From: Devosia lucknowensis
GTDB taxonomy: Bacteria; Pseudomonadota; Alphaproteobacteria; Rhizobiales; Devosiaceae
Direction of reading: 5' to 3'
Assembly: GCF_900177655.1 (NCBI RefSeq)
Contig: NZ_FXWK01000001.1
Location: forward strand, 1,860,001 to 1,924,000
Length of the DNA: 64,000 bases
Part shown: positions 17,836 to 26,827 of the stretch, piece by piece
Layout: each line of letters begins with the position of its first letter
How positions within the stretch are numbered: the first letter of the stretch is position 1
Position numbers and translations under genes: made by a program
The notes under the pieces: generated by a model
Seen by the model: only the letters and a program-made list of their open reading frames with translations
The model's database searches: none
Told to the model about the DNA's origin: nothing

Positions 17836-19882
17836 CTAAGTCTTCGCCCTTCGGCGACGCCGCCGACAAGGCTGCGCGCAGCGTGACGAAACTGTCCGGC
17901 ACCATGCCATGAAGGTTTCCGGCCCAGGTAAGCCTCTCGTCGAGCTTGGCGAGATGCTCCGGTCGCGCGATCACGCCAAGCGTCACCAGCTGCGCGGCCT
18001 GATAGGCCGCAAGGCGCGCAACATCCGAGGGTGAGTCCCGGAGCGCCTCGCAAAAGAGATCGACGAGCTCTGCGAGCTCGGCCGCATCGGCCTCCCCTAG
18101 CGCAGCGAAATGATTTGCGCGCATGCTCTCGAAGTGAAGCAGCGCCTCTCGCCATGCCGGCGCCGCGGCCCGCTCGCGCATGTACTTCTGCACGGGCCAG
18201 AGCAAGGCCGGCTCATCGGGTAGCACCATGCGGTAAAGGTCCAGAGCGAGCTGCAGGGCTCCGTCGTCATCTCCGCTATCGCGCTCGAGCCTGGCAGCGA
18301 CCATCTCGGTCAGCAGCACGACGTGGCGCGCCTCCGCCCAATCCAGGAAGTCCCTTGCGGCCCTGTCGAGGCCCCTGCCCGCTGCCGAAACCCTCCCGGT
18401 CGCGCGCAGCAGGTCACGCACCCCGTCTTCCGTCCGCAACCAGGGATCGAGGCGCTCTGATCGTTCGTCCAGTTCGGCAGTAATCGACAGGACCAGATCG
18501 GCAGAGCCTGCTTTCAGCGGCCAGTGAAGGCAAAGCTGCGCCATTCGCCCATCTTCGCCGTCCTCCAGTGCTTCGATGGAAAGGCCCGCAAGCGCGACCA
18601 GTAGCACCTCGTCACGGCTGTCTTTCCATCGGGCGATCAACGCGACGCGCAGGATGTCTATCGGTGCATCAGGCAAGATTGCACGAAGCTCGGCGCGCGC
18701 GACCAGCGGGTCGGTTGTCGCGGTTGTGTCGATAAACCGCTCAATGCCCGCACGGATCTGCCCGTATCGTTCGGCATCGAGCGTGACGTCTTCACCGGCG
18801 TCGGTCGGATCGAGAGACTGCGCTAGCCACTCATGGCTGGGCGTCAGTTCGTGGGTCCTGCCGGCCCATGTCAGTGCAGTCTTAAGCGTTGCGAAATGCC
18901 GTGGATTCTCGATGAAATAGTCGCCGATCAGATCGGCTGCCGTTTCGGCCGCAAATCGTGAAGTCTCTGCATCGGGGGACATCAGCGCCTTGGCCAGCCG
19001 TTCCACCACGGCACCGATATCGAACCCCTTGAGTGCATCTTCGACGTCGCAATAGCGCTGCAGCACTGCCTTGTCGTACCAGAGCTGGGCGCGCTCCCAT
19101 TCCGGTCCGTTCCTCTTGTCCAGTGCCTCGTGCACCTCTGCCATCAGCTCTGGTAGCCGGGGCCAGGAATATTGCGCCAGATCCTCCGCCATGCCACGCG
19201 GATCAACCGGGCGCTCATCGTCCCACTCGTCTATCCTGATCCGCAGGACTGCGAGCATCTGCCTCCGCGTGCGCGGCCACATACGCTCCATGGTTGCCTC
19301 CAGCACGGTGGCAACTTCGGGGGCCTGGAGGCGGATCCGCTCTGCCGCTCGTTCCATCGTCACCACGATGCCTCCGGCGTCGGCAAGCGCCCCGAGCGCG
19401 TCGAACCTGGCATCGATGGCCTCTGCAATCTGCCCGAGCAATGCAGGCTCGCCATCGCGCAGCGCACGCACAAGCGTGCCGTTGAGCATGGCGAAGCTCT
19501 TGTCCGGGTTTGCCAGTGGCAGGCCTGCGAGCGCCGCAAGCGCCTGCGGACGCCTCTGCACCTCCCACGCCTGCAGCATCAGGACCTGACGGTCATGCAT
19601 GGACCAGTCCGGCGTCGCCGCGCGCAGCGCTGCCTCGGCCTCCATCGGCCCGACGTCTTCAGGCAGGGTTGTGACCGCCAGAAGGGCATTGTTTTCCTTT
19701 GAGATCACCTCGGCGAGCCTGCTGTTTGCGGCCTCGAACCGATCCGAAAGGGTGGCAGACACTCCAGCCGGAGCAACAGCTGGCCTGGCTCTGCGGCCCA
19801 GAAAGCCGAGGAGTGCCACGACAAAAGCGGTGGCCAGGATGGCGAAGGCGATCAACAGCAAGGCATTGGGTGCAGCGCTCAT
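17816..19882 (-). CDS. Large membrane-anchored helical protein of unknown function
   Basis: The 688-residue product begins with one transmembrane helix (residues 7-28, ALLLIAFAILATAFVVALL). The long soluble remainder is rich in Ala, Leu, Glu and Arg and looks like an all-helical repeat array, possibly HEAT- or TPR-like. No catalytic motif is visible. The gene lies 44 bases downstream of a YCII gene in the same direction. Codon use and GC look native. It may be a scaffold on the membrane, which is a guess from architecture only. Confidence 0.7.
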   Translation of the reverse strand: MSAAPNALLLIAFAILATAFVVALLGFLGRRARPAVAPAGVSATLSDRFEAANSRLAEVISKENNALLAVTTLPEDVGPMEAEAALRAATPDWSMHDRQVLMLQAWEVQRRPQALAALAGLPLANPDKSFAMLNGTLVRALRDGEPALLGQIAEAIDARFDALGALADAGGIVVTMERAAERIRLQAPEVATVLEATMERMWPRTRRQMLAVLRIRIDEWDDERPVDPRGMAEDLAQYSWPRLPELMAEVHEALDKRNGPEWERAQLWYDKAVLQRYCDVEDALKGFDIGAVVERLAKALMSPDAETSRFAAETAADLIGDYFIENPRHFATLKTALTWAGRTHELTPSHEWLAQSLDPTDAGEDVTLDAERYGQIRAGIERFIDTTATTDPLVARAELRAILPDAPIDILRVALIARWKDSRDEVLLVALAGLSIEALEDGEDGRMAQLCLHWPLKAGSADLVLSITAELDERSERLDPWLRTEDGVRDLLRATGRVSAAGRGLDRAARDFLDWAEARHVVLLTEMVAARLERDSGDDDGALQLALDLYRMVLPDEPALLWPVQKYMRERAAAPAWREALLHFESMRANHFAALGEADAAELAELVDLFCEALRDSPSDVARLAAYQAAQLVTLGVIARPEHLAKLDERLTWAGNLHGMVPDSFVTLRAALSAASPKGEDLVRDRPR

Positions 19883-19926
19883 GCCAGGACATTATCCCGC
19901 CTGCCGCCGCGCACCAGCCTATTCTG

Positions 19927-20316
19927 TTACTGCAAGAATTCGGGCCGTCCCTGTCCGGTTTCGCTATGGGTGTGTTCCACCAGAGGCCGGATTTCCATTC
20001 GCGCATACCGGAGAATAGGGTCGTCGGCGAAGAGCGGCGTCAGGAGCTCGATGCTCTCGGCTTCGAGCAGGAGGAAACCGCCCACCACCTCTTTGCTTTC
20101 CGCATAGGGTCCGTCGGTCGTGATCAGCTTGCCATCGACTGTCCGCAGCGAACGTGCCGCCTCCAGCCCCGCCAGCGGCGAGGCGAAGATCAGGTGTCCG
20201 CTTTCGCGCAACATGTGGTCGTGCTCGATGGTGGCATCGTCCAATTGCTTGAAATCCGCTGCCGTGAGGTGATCCATCGATCCCGGTTCGAAATAGACCA
20301 GCGCCATGAAACGCAT
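19927..20316 (-). CDS. YCII-related (DGPF-type) protein
   Basis: The 129-residue protein has the DGPF/YCII fold seen in alphaproteobacterial proteins that are often encoded beside ECF sigma factors. It begins MRFMALVYFEPG and carries ITTDGPYAESKEVVGGFLLLEA, which includes the DGPF-like core, and a late MEIRPL. Activity is not established for the family. No sigma factor gene adjoins it here. The gene lies just upstream of the 688-residue gene. Confidence 0.85.
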   Translation of the reverse strand: MRFMALVYFEPGSMDHLTAADFKQLDDATIEHDHMLRESGHLIFASPLAGLEAARSLRTVDGKLITTDGPYAESKEVVGGFLLLEAESIELLTPLFADDPILRYARMEIRPLVEHTHSETGQGRPEFLQ

Positions 20317-20406
20317 CGCATCCTCCGCTCATGCCTTGCCGGAACGACGAGCCGCCTGCCCCCAATTCGACGATGGCACCCAGAAATCTGCAGCGCCGGA
20401 AAAGAA

Positions 20407-20430
20407 AATCCCCGCTTTCGCGGGGATTTG
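20407..20430 (-). terminator. Intrinsic terminator after the GST gene
   Basis: A 10-bp perfect stem (20407-20416 with 20421-20430) closes a GAAA loop on the minus strand and is followed by a TTTTCTTTT tract. It ends the minus-strand gene at 20437. Confidence 0.8.
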
Positions 20431-20436
20431 CCAGGG

Positions 20437-21300
20437 TCAGACCGTGCCGCGCTCCTTGCGCAATGCAACCACCTTGTCCACGTCGGCTGCCGAGTGGCGC
20501 TCATAGAGGTGCTCGTCCTCGGGGCCGGTGGCTGCGTTGACGCTTCGTCCGCGCTTGACCGGTTCGCGCGCATCCAGTTGCCTGGCCCAGCGCAGCACAT
20601 TCTTGTAGTCTTCGACCTGCAGGAATTCGGCCGCATTGTAGGCACGGCCCAGCACCATGCCGCCATACCAGGGGAAGATGGCCATATCGGCGATGGTATA
20701 GTCGCTGCCCGCCACATATTCGTGCTCGGCCAGCTGCCTGTCCAGCACGTCAAGCTGGCGCTTGGTCTCCATCGCATAACGATCGATCGCGTATTCGATC
20801 TTGATCGGAGCATAGGCATAGAAATGCCCGAACCCGCCGCCCATGAACGGAGCGCTACCCATCTGCCAGAACAGCCAGTTCATGGCCTCGGCGCGCTTGG
20901 CCACATCCTTGGGCAGAAACGCGTCGAACTTGTCGGCGAGGTACACCAGGATAGAGCCGCTCTCGAACAGGCGGATCGGCTCGGACGGACCATAGTCGAT
21001 CATCGCTGGGATCTTGGAATTGGGGTTGATCTCGACAAAGCCCGAGCCGAACTGGTCGCCCTTGCCGATATTGATGAGATAGGCGTCGTATTCCGCGTCG
21101 TGCCCGGCAGCCAGCAGCTCTTCGAGCATGATGGTGACCTTTTGGCCGTTCGGTGTCGCCAGCGAGTGCAGCTGCAGTGTGTGTTCACCCCGCGGCAGCA
21201 CCTTGTCATGCGTCGGACCCGCGATCGGACGGTTGGTCGAGAACCCCGCAGCCTTGTTTTGATCCCAGGTCCAGACTTTGGGCGGCACGTATTCGGTCAT
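20437..21300 (-). CDS. yghU: Glutathione S-transferase, YghU type (disulfide-bond reductase)
   Basis: This cytoplasmic Nu-class GST has 287 residues. YghU enzymes use glutathione to reduce disulfides and organic peroxides. The N-terminal extension (VPPKVWTWDQNKAAGFSTNRP) and the thioredoxin fold with NPNSKIPAMID and LFESGSILVYLA are diagnostic. The C-terminal helical domain contains GGFGHFYAYAP. I chose the ATG at 21300, as in YghU. Upstream in-frame starts would add unrelated residues. The gene is divergent to the THUMP methyltransferase. Confidence 0.9.
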   Translation of the reverse strand: MTEYVPPKVWTWDQNKAAGFSTNRPIAGPTHDKVLPRGEHTLQLHSLATPNGQKVTIMLEELLAAGHDAEYDAYLINIGKGDQFGSGFVEINPNSKIPAMIDYGPSEPIRLFESGSILVYLADKFDAFLPKDVAKRAEAMNWLFWQMGSAPFMGGGFGHFYAYAPIKIEYAIDRYAMETKRQLDVLDRQLAEHEYVAGSDYTIADMAIFPWYGGMVLGRAYNAAEFLQVEDYKNVLRWARQLDAREPVKRGRSVNAATGPEDEHLYERHSAADVDKVVALRKERGTV

Positions 21301-21443
21301 CGCGAAGCTCTCATGATGTGGATTTTGTCGGCGCAGTTCCATCGCCTTTTGCCGATATAAGCACAGTTCAGACGGACCGTAACCCACCCGGCCCAAATTC
21401 TTCGCCATTGCGGTCAGGTCGGCCCCCGCGCTAAGCCTCCGCC

Positions 21444-22553
21444 ATGAACAGCCCTGCCCCATTCGACATCTTCCTCGTCGCCACGCCCGGCCTCGAGGCA
21501 CCGCTCGCAGACGAAGCCCGTGCCGCCGGCTTTGGCGAGGCGAAGATCATCGAGGGCGGCGTCACGTTCCCGGGCATCTGGCCAGATGTCTGGCGCGCCA
21601 ATCTCGTTCTCCGTGGTGCGACGCGCATCCTGGCCCGCGTGGCATCCTTCCGCGCCATGCATCTGGCGCAGCTTGACAAGCGTGCCCGCAAGGTGCCGTG
21701 GGCTGAGCTGCTCCGTGCCGACGTTCCGGTCCATGTCGAGGCCAGCTGCAAGCGCTCTCGAATCTATCATGCCGGTGCCGCCGCCCAGCGCGTCGCAACG
21801 GCCATCGCCCAAACCATCGGCGCTCCGATCTCCGAGGACGCGACCCTGCGTGTCATGGTCCGCATCAAGGATGACCTCGTCACCATCAGCATCGATACGA
21901 CGGGCGAGTCGCTTCACAAGCGCGGCTTCAAGGAGGGCGTCGCCAAGGCCCCCATGCGGGAGACGATGGCGGCATTGTTCCTCCGCCAGTGTGGCTATTC
22001 CGGCGCCCAGCCGGTACTCGACCCCATGTGCGGTTCGGGCACGTTTGTCATCGAAGCTGCCGAGATAGCCCTCGGCCTTCGTCCCGGCCGTGAGCGCAGC
22101 TTCGCCTTCGAACAGGTCCCAGGCTTTGACGAGCGTTCATGGTCCACGCTCCGGGCCAATTCGGAGAGCCGGACCGTCGACCAGCGCTTCTTCGGTTACG
22201 ACCGCGATGCTGGCGCCATCCGCATGGCTGAGGAGAATGCCACCCGCGCGGGCGTTGCCGGTCTTACCCGCTTCACCCGTCAAACCATCGAGGATCTGAC
22301 CCCGCCGCCCGGCCCGGCAGGTCTCGTCATCGTCAATCCGCCCTATGGTACCCGCATCGGCGCCAAAGGTCCGCTGATCGGTGTCCATCGCACCCTCGGA
22401 AATGTCCTCAAGGCTCGCTTTGCCGGATGGCGGGTCGGCATCATTACTGCGGACAAGCAACTCGCCCAAGCCACTGGCCTCGCCTTCGAGCCGCCCCTGC
22501 CACCCGTGCTCCACGGCGGCATTCGCGTCGCGCTCTACCGCGCCCATCTCTAG
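21444..22553 (+). CDS. THUMP-domain class I RNA methyltransferase (RlmL-like)
   Basis: This cytoplasmic methyltransferase of 369 residues resembles the N-terminal half of RlmKL and related 23S rRNA guanine-N2 methyltransferases. A THUMP RNA-binding region occupies about residues 50-160. The Rossmann methyltransferase domain has motif I DPMCGSGTFVIEAA and the catalytic NPPYGTRIG motif. The length fits stand-alone members without the RlmK domain. It converges with a four-base overlap on the HD-GYP gene. Confidence 0.88.
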   Translation: MNSPAPFDIFLVATPGLEAPLADEARAAGFGEAKIIEGGVTFPGIWPDVWRANLVLRGATRILARVASFRAMHLAQLDKRARKVPWAELLRADVPVHVEASCKRSRIYHAGAAAQRVATAIAQTIGAPISEDATLRVMVRIKDDLVTISIDTTGESLHKRGFKEGVAKAPMRETMAALFLRQCGYSGAQPVLDPMCGSGTFVIEAAEIALGLRPGRERSFAFEQVPGFDERSWSTLRANSESRTVDQRFFGYDRDAGAIRMAEENATRAGVAGLTRFTRQTIEDLTPPPGPAGLVIVNPPYGTRIGAKGPLIGVHRTLGNVLKARFAGWRVGIITADKQLAQATGLAFEPPLPPVLHGGIRVALYRAHL

Positions 22554-23923
22554 GCGGCGCGATCGGCTTCCGCTTCCGCAACATCTTCGAGCAGCTGGAA
22601 GCCGCGCTGCAAGGCCGCGAACACCTGGGCATCGATTGCCGTGCCAACCTCGCGTGCCATGATTTCGAAGGCCGTGTGCACCGGCATGGCCTTGCGATAG
22701 GGCCGGTCGGCCGTCAGCGCATCGAAAATGTCGGCCACCGTTACGATCCTCGTATCCAGATCGATTTCCTCCCCGCGCAGGCCCATCGGATAGCCGCTCC
22801 CATCGAGCTTCTCATGATGGTCCCCGGCAATGCGCGCCAGATCGCCAAAGGCATCGATCTTGCCCAGGATCATCCGTCCCAGTTCCGGATGCCGACGGAT
22901 TTCGGCCCATTCGCTGTCATCCGGCTTGCCATTCTTGTCGAGCACGCTGTTGGGCACGCCGAGCTTGCCGATATCGTGCAGCAGCGCCGCACGCTTGAGC
23001 CAGCGCCGGCGATCGGCGGAATAGCCCAATTCGCCCGCGATGAGGTCGGAGAACAGGGCCACCCGGTCGCTGTGGCCAGCGGTGAACGGGCTTTTCGCAT
23101 CGACCACCTGCGCAAAGCCCGCTGCGATGTCATCGAGATAGTCCTCGTCAACTTCTCTCGCCAGCGCCTTGGGCTCGAGCGTCATCACGCGATCCGGCAG
23201 GTCGTTGGCGAGCAGGCCGTCCCAGAATGCGGCATCGTCCCGAAGCCGCGCCACTTCCGCGACAAGTGCTGGGTCGAACCAGCGGCCTGCCCGCTCCTCC
23301 ACCTCGCGCAGGGCCGCATCTATGCCGCCACGCATGAAGAAGACGTCCACCACCTGCGCCAGCAGCGCGATTTGACCGAACTTCGAAATACCCTCGCCGA
23401 TCAGCCCCACGGGTTGGCCGCTGCCGTCCCAATGCTCGTCGAGATCGAGGATGCCCTGTGCGACCGCTTCGGAAAACCGCATGCTCCGCGCGATGTCCGC
23501 CCCGCGCTGGCATCGCGTTTCTATCAGCTCCTTGGAGATTTCCCCTCCGTTGCGCGCGATATGCACAAGGGTCTGCAGCCGTTCGACAAAGCCTGACTGC
23601 CGCGCCGTATTCGCGATCAGGAACCGCAGGATTTCCGGCAGCTTGTTGTCCACCACCTTGTAGGCGCCTTTGAATTTGAGGTCATCGGCAAGGTAGAGCT
23701 GGCAGATGCGCGCCGCGTTCGAGCTGCAGCCGATATCCTTGAGCAGCAGCGTATAGTAGAGGTCCGAAAGCGCGGTTTCGTCGACGCCGAGCCGGGCGCC
23801 GATATGCATGCCGATCCAGCAGCAGCGCAGGCTGTGTCCCACCGGCTGGCCCTCGGTGATGTCGAGCGCAAGGCTGAGCGCACCCACGACTTGGGAAAGC
23901 TGGATGACTGCGTTTCTATGCAT
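22550..23923 (-). CDS. HD-GYP domain c-di-GMP phosphodiesterase
   Basis: The 457-residue cytoplasmic protein has two HD regions. The N-terminal one is degenerate (HSLRCCWIGMHIG, LLLKDIGCSS). The C-terminal one is complete, with HSDRVALFSDLI, LLHDIGKLGVPN, HHEKLDGSGYP (the GYP motif) and DIFDALTADRPYRK. It should hydrolyse c-di-GMP to pGpG or GMP. No sensory or receiver domain is attached. A single-domain receiver gene lies divergently about 200 bases upstream and could partner with it. Confidence 0.9.
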   Translation of the reverse strand: MHRNAVIQLSQVVGALSLALDITEGQPVGHSLRCCWIGMHIGARLGVDETALSDLYYTLLLKDIGCSSNAARICQLYLADDLKFKGAYKVVDNKLPEILRFLIANTARQSGFVERLQTLVHIARNGGEISKELIETRCQRGADIARSMRFSEAVAQGILDLDEHWDGSGQPVGLIGEGISKFGQIALLAQVVDVFFMRGGIDAALREVEERAGRWFDPALVAEVARLRDDAAFWDGLLANDLPDRVMTLEPKALAREVDEDYLDDIAAGFAQVVDAKSPFTAGHSDRVALFSDLIAGELGYSADRRRWLKRAALLHDIGKLGVPNSVLDKNGKPDDSEWAEIRRHPELGRMILGKIDAFGDLARIAGDHHEKLDGSGYPMGLRGEEIDLDTRIVTVADIFDALTADRPYRKAMPVHTAFEIMAREVGTAIDAQVFAALQRGFQLLEDVAEAEADRAA

Positions 23924-24127
23924 GAAGGGCCCCCGCCTGACGACGCCCAGGCTAAGGGAAAATGCTTAAACGACTCTCTTCCCACGCTTCAGGCGCTGGC
24001 CTTCGGGGGGCGACACGTAAAATTTGAACCAAATGGTAACCATACTGGCAGCCATGCACATGCAACATGCAACTGTCGGGCCGCGGATGTCTTCATTCCA
24101 CACGTGAAGCCAACTAGGGGGTGTACC

Positions 24128-24493
24128 ATGACCGACCTGTCTCGCGTTCTCGTGGTGGAAGACGAGATCATCCTTTTGCTCTCGCTGATCGATGACCTCG
24201 AGGATCTGGGCCTCGATGCCGTGCCGGTGACCAGCGCCCGCGGCGCCATGAGCCTGCTCGATCAGGTCGACGCCCTGGTGACCGATGTCGAATTGCCCGG
24301 CAATTACACGGGCCTGCAGTTGGCACGGTTCGCGGCCACCGCCCGCCCGGGCATGCCCATCGTCGTAGTATCCGGCGGGGTCACGCCAAAGGCCGATGAC
24401 CTGCCCGTGGGCGCCGTCTTCATTCCCAAGCCATACAGCACCGCAACGATCGTCGCGGCACTCGAGCGGCAGGTCGTCGCCCGCGCCGCCTGA
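24128..24493 (+). CDS. Single-domain response regulator (CheY-like receiver)
   Basis: The 121-residue protein is a stand-alone receiver. Acidic residues VEDE near the N-terminus, the phosphoacceptor Asp in LVTDVELPG and the conserved Lys in FIPKPYS are all present. It lacks an output domain, so it probably acts by protein contact. The ATG at 24128 follows an AGGGGG site. A strong terminator follows. The neighbouring kinase is not in the window. The 204-base gap upstream contains three direct ATGCA units at 24053-24073. Confidence 0.88.
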   Translation: MTDLSRVLVVEDEIILLLSLIDDLEDLGLDAVPVTSARGAMSLLDQVDALVTDVELPGNYTGLQLARFAATARPGMPIVVVSGGVTPKADDLPVGAVFIPKPYSTATIVAALERQVVARAA

Positions 24494-24503
24494 AAAAAGA
24501 AAA

Positions 24504-24530
24504 CCCGGCATCGCTGCCGGGCTCTTTTTT
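24504..24530. terminator. Bidirectional intrinsic terminator
   Basis: A seven-base stem CCCGGCA/TGCCGGG (24504-24510 with 24515-24521) has a T-run on both strands: CTCTTTTTT on plus and TTTTCTTTTTTC on minus. It separates the receiver gene from the convergent sugar dehydrogenase gene. Confidence 0.85.
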
Positions 24531-24534
24531 CGCC

Positions 24535-25755
24535 TTACGATCCGCTGCTGATCCGCACGATCGTGGAGGTTCCGGCATCCCGGTTCTCGGTCACCGCATA
24601 GACCGCTCCATCGGGTCCGACACGCACATCGCGCACGCGCGCTCCGACATCCACGCGTTCTTCGCTTGCCACGCGATCACCATCCATCTTCAGGACGACC
24701 ACGCCCTGCGACACGAGGCCACCCACGAGGAAGGCGCCGTCCCAATCAGGGAATTCCTCGCCTTCGTAATAGGCCATGCCAGAGGGAGCGATCACCGGAT
24801 CCCAATAATAGACCGGCTGCTCGGTATCTTCGTTTTGGGTAATGCCTTCGCCGATCGCCGCCCCGCTATAGGCGACGCCATAGGTCACCTCGGGCCAGCC
24901 GTAGTTGAGGCCCGCTTCGGGCTTGTTGAGCTCGTCGCCACCCTTGGCGCCATGCTCGACCGTCCACAACCGTCCCTCGCCGTCGAGCGTTGCCGACTGC
25001 ACGTTGCGGTGCCCCAGGCTCCAGATCTCGGGCAGCGCATCCGCCGTATCGGCGAACGGATTGCCCTCGACCGGCGCGCCTTCGGGCGTGATGCGGAAGA
25101 TTTTCCCCAGGCCGCTGGCCAGCTCCTGCGCCTGGTCGCGGATCGGCTCGTCCGAGCGTTCACCAACGGTCAGGAACAGGTTGCCATCCTCGGTCGGCAC
25201 GATGCGCGATCCGAAATGCAGCTCGCCATCATAGGTCGGCTCCTGGCGGAAAATGGTCTCGACATCGCTGATGGTCGCGCCGCCTGCTTCATCGAGAGTC
25301 AGGGTCGCAGCGGCCAGCGCCGTGCCATTGCCGTCGTCGCGCGGCTCCGCGAAGGATAGGTAGATGCGGCCGCTGCTGTCGAAATCTGGCGCCAGCGCCA
25401 CGTCGAGCAGTCCGCCCTGCCCCCCGAAGGCCACTGCGGGCATTTCGCCTTCCACTTCCGTCGCCTCGCCTTCCGCCGTCACGATGTGCAGCTTGCCCTC
25501 CTTGGCGGTGACCAGCATGCGCCCATCGGGCAGGAACTCCATGGCCCACAGGTGCGGCAGGCCCTCGGCGATGACCTCGGTCTCCACGGCAGTCGCCGTT
25601 TCAGGCAGCGGCGCCCGTGTCTGGCCTTCGAAGGCCGGGGTCTGGTCGGGGGCATTGGGCGGCGCCGGATTGGCGGTTTCGCCTTGCGCCATCGCCGGCA
25701 TGGCAACGAGCGTGGTCAGCATGGTGCCGACAAGCAATCTGGCAGTCAGAGTCAT
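24535..25755 (-). CDS. PQQ-dependent aldose sugar dehydrogenase (Asd/YliI type)
   Basis: This periplasmic beta-propeller oxidoreductase of 406 residues would oxidise aldoses with PQQ. It carries a signal peptide (LLVGTMLTTLVAMPAMAQ). Glucose/sorbosone dehydrogenase motifs include LPHLWAMEFLPDGRMLVT, GQGGLLDVALAPDF, GHRNVQSATLD, WTVEHGAKGGDELN and NYGWPEVTYG. The ATG at 25755 follows AAGGAG at seven bases. No PQQ synthesis genes are in view. The substrate is not fixed by sequence. Confidence 0.88.
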   Translation of the reverse strand: MTLTARLLVGTMLTTLVAMPAMAQGETANPAPPNAPDQTPAFEGQTRAPLPETATAVETEVIAEGLPHLWAMEFLPDGRMLVTAKEGKLHIVTAEGEATEVEGEMPAVAFGGQGGLLDVALAPDFDSSGRIYLSFAEPRDDGNGTALAAATLTLDEAGGATISDVETIFRQEPTYDGELHFGSRIVPTEDGNLFLTVGERSDEPIRDQAQELASGLGKIFRITPEGAPVEGNPFADTADALPEIWSLGHRNVQSATLDGEGRLWTVEHGAKGGDELNKPEAGLNYGWPEVTYGVAYSGAAIGEGITQNEDTEQPVYYWDPVIAPSGMAYYEGEEFPDWDGAFLVGGLVSQGVVVLKMDGDRVASEERVDVGARVRDVRVGPDGAVYAVTENRDAGTSTIVRISSGS

Positions 25756-25889
25756 CGATGGGCTCCTTGAGAAGTGTGGCGCCTTGCGGCGGCTCCTGTC
25801 GGAAAGCCACGGCGGCGGAATGGTTGCCCGCCCCCGTGTCACATAAACGTTGGCGCCCGAACCCAACTTTTGCCCTTTTCGGCAGGGTC

Positions 25890-26279
25890 CTATTTCATCT
25901 GCACGATTTGGATGAGGTTTCCGCAGGTGTCGTCGAACACCGCCATCCGCACGGTGCCGGCATCCATGGGTTCGACGGTAAACCTCACGCCCAGGCCCTT
26001 CAGACGCTCGACTTCTGCGGCCATGTCGTCGACCATGAACGACGTATAGGGAATGCCGTCGGCCACCAGCGCGTCCTTGAACGGCTTGGTCGCCGGATGC
26101 CCGCTCGGCTCCAGCAGCAACTCGGTCCCCTCGGGATTGTCGGGCGACGTCAGCGTCAGCCAGCGATTGCCCCCGCCCATGTCGATATCGTGCTTCACCA
26201 CGAAGCCCAGCTTGTCCCGGTAGAAGTCCAGCGCCTTCCGCTGGTCGTTGACAGGCACGCTGGTCACATAGATTTTCAT
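25890..26279 (-). CDS. VOC family (glyoxalase-like) protein
   Basis: The 129-residue protein has the vicinal oxygen chelate fold in one domain. Two beta-alpha-beta-beta-beta units are visible, opening with MKIYVTSVPVNDQ and closing with VRMAVFDDTCGNLIQIVQ. Members are lyases, dioxygenases or resistance proteins, and metal ligands cannot be assigned with confidence here. The start is the ATG at 26279. It lies 77 bases downstream of an ArsR regulator in the same direction and is probably co-transcribed. Confidence 0.88.
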   Translation of the reverse strand: MKIYVTSVPVNDQRKALDFYRDKLGFVVKHDIDMGGGNRWLTLTSPDNPEGTELLLEPSGHPATKPFKDALVADGIPYTSFMVDDMAAEVERLKGLGVRFTVEPMDAGTVRMAVFDDTCGNLIQIVQMK

Positions 26280-26356
26280 TTTTGGTCCCTTTTCAGTCAA
26301 ATCCGCAGTTCCACCCGAGGGCCACCCTCACCAAGGCCCTAAGCGTCCATCGCCCC

Positions 26357-26647
26357 TCACAAATACCGCCCCAGCCAGGCCGCCTGCGCCGCCCTGAGCG
26401 GCCCCAGTTCCAGCGCATGCAGCTTGGTCCGCCCCGACCATTCCACCCGCACCAGCCCCGCCCGCTCCAGCATATCCAGATGCTGGCTCACGGCCTGCCG
26501 CGACAAGGCCGGCTGGCCCTCTGCCATCGCTCCCGCACAGAGCTCGAACAGCGACTGGTTCGGCCGCGTCGCCAGCCGATCCAAGATCCGCCGCCGCGTC
26601 GGGTCCGCCAGCGCCTTGAAGATCGCGTCGAGTTGGTCCTGGGTCAT
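26357..26647 (-). CDS. ArsR family helix-turn-helix regulator
   Basis: This dimeric winged-helix repressor has 96 residues. It opens with the family hallmark IFKALADPTRRRILDRLA, has the recognition helix in LSRQAVSQHLDMLERAG, and continues with the wing VRVEWSGRTKLHAL. No metal-binding CXC motif is present, so it resembles the ArsR group coupled to VOC or SRPBCC proteins rather than metal sensors. Overlapping inverted repeats lie just upstream of the start at 26647. Confidence 0.9.
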   Translation of the reverse strand: MTQDQLDAIFKALADPTRRRILDRLATRPNQSLFELCAGAMAEGQPALSRQAVSQHLDMLERAGLVRVEWSGRTKLHALELGPLRAAQAAWLGRYL

Positions 26648-26670
26648 GGCTCCGATAGGCAAGTGTTTTA

Positions 26671-26702
26671 TTGCATGTTTATATGCAAGCAAATGCTTGC
26701 AT
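26671..26702. promoter_or_regulatory. Overlapping inverted repeats, likely ArsR operator
   Basis: ATGCAAGC (26683-26690) and GCTTGCAT (26695-26702) form a perfect dyad with a four-base spacer. A second dyad TTGCAT/ATGCAA (26671-26676, 26683-26688) shares its right arm. They begin 24 bases before the arsR start codon, where autoregulatory operators usually lie. Confidence 0.65.
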
Positions 26703-26827
26703 GTCAAGTCGTGCGACAGATCGGACTTGCCTCGATCTATCCGAACACCCAAATCTGCCCCTCCCCCTGTCAGGGGGAGGCCGGGTGGGGGTATCCTTGG
26801 CCCAATCTCACAATCAGGACCATTGCA

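Noticed and set aside
19699..21360. Open frame of 553 codons on the plus strand
   Set aside because: It runs antisense across three unrelated genes (688-residue protein, YCII and GST) and has no recognisable domain.
22427..23596. Open frame of 389 codons on the plus strand
   Set aside because: It overlaps the end of the THUMP methyltransferase and lies antisense to the HD-GYP gene.
24031..24073. ATGGTAACCAT dyad and three ATGCA repeats upstream of the receiver gene
   Set aside because: The elements are short and could be chance. No matching sites were seen at neighbouring genes.
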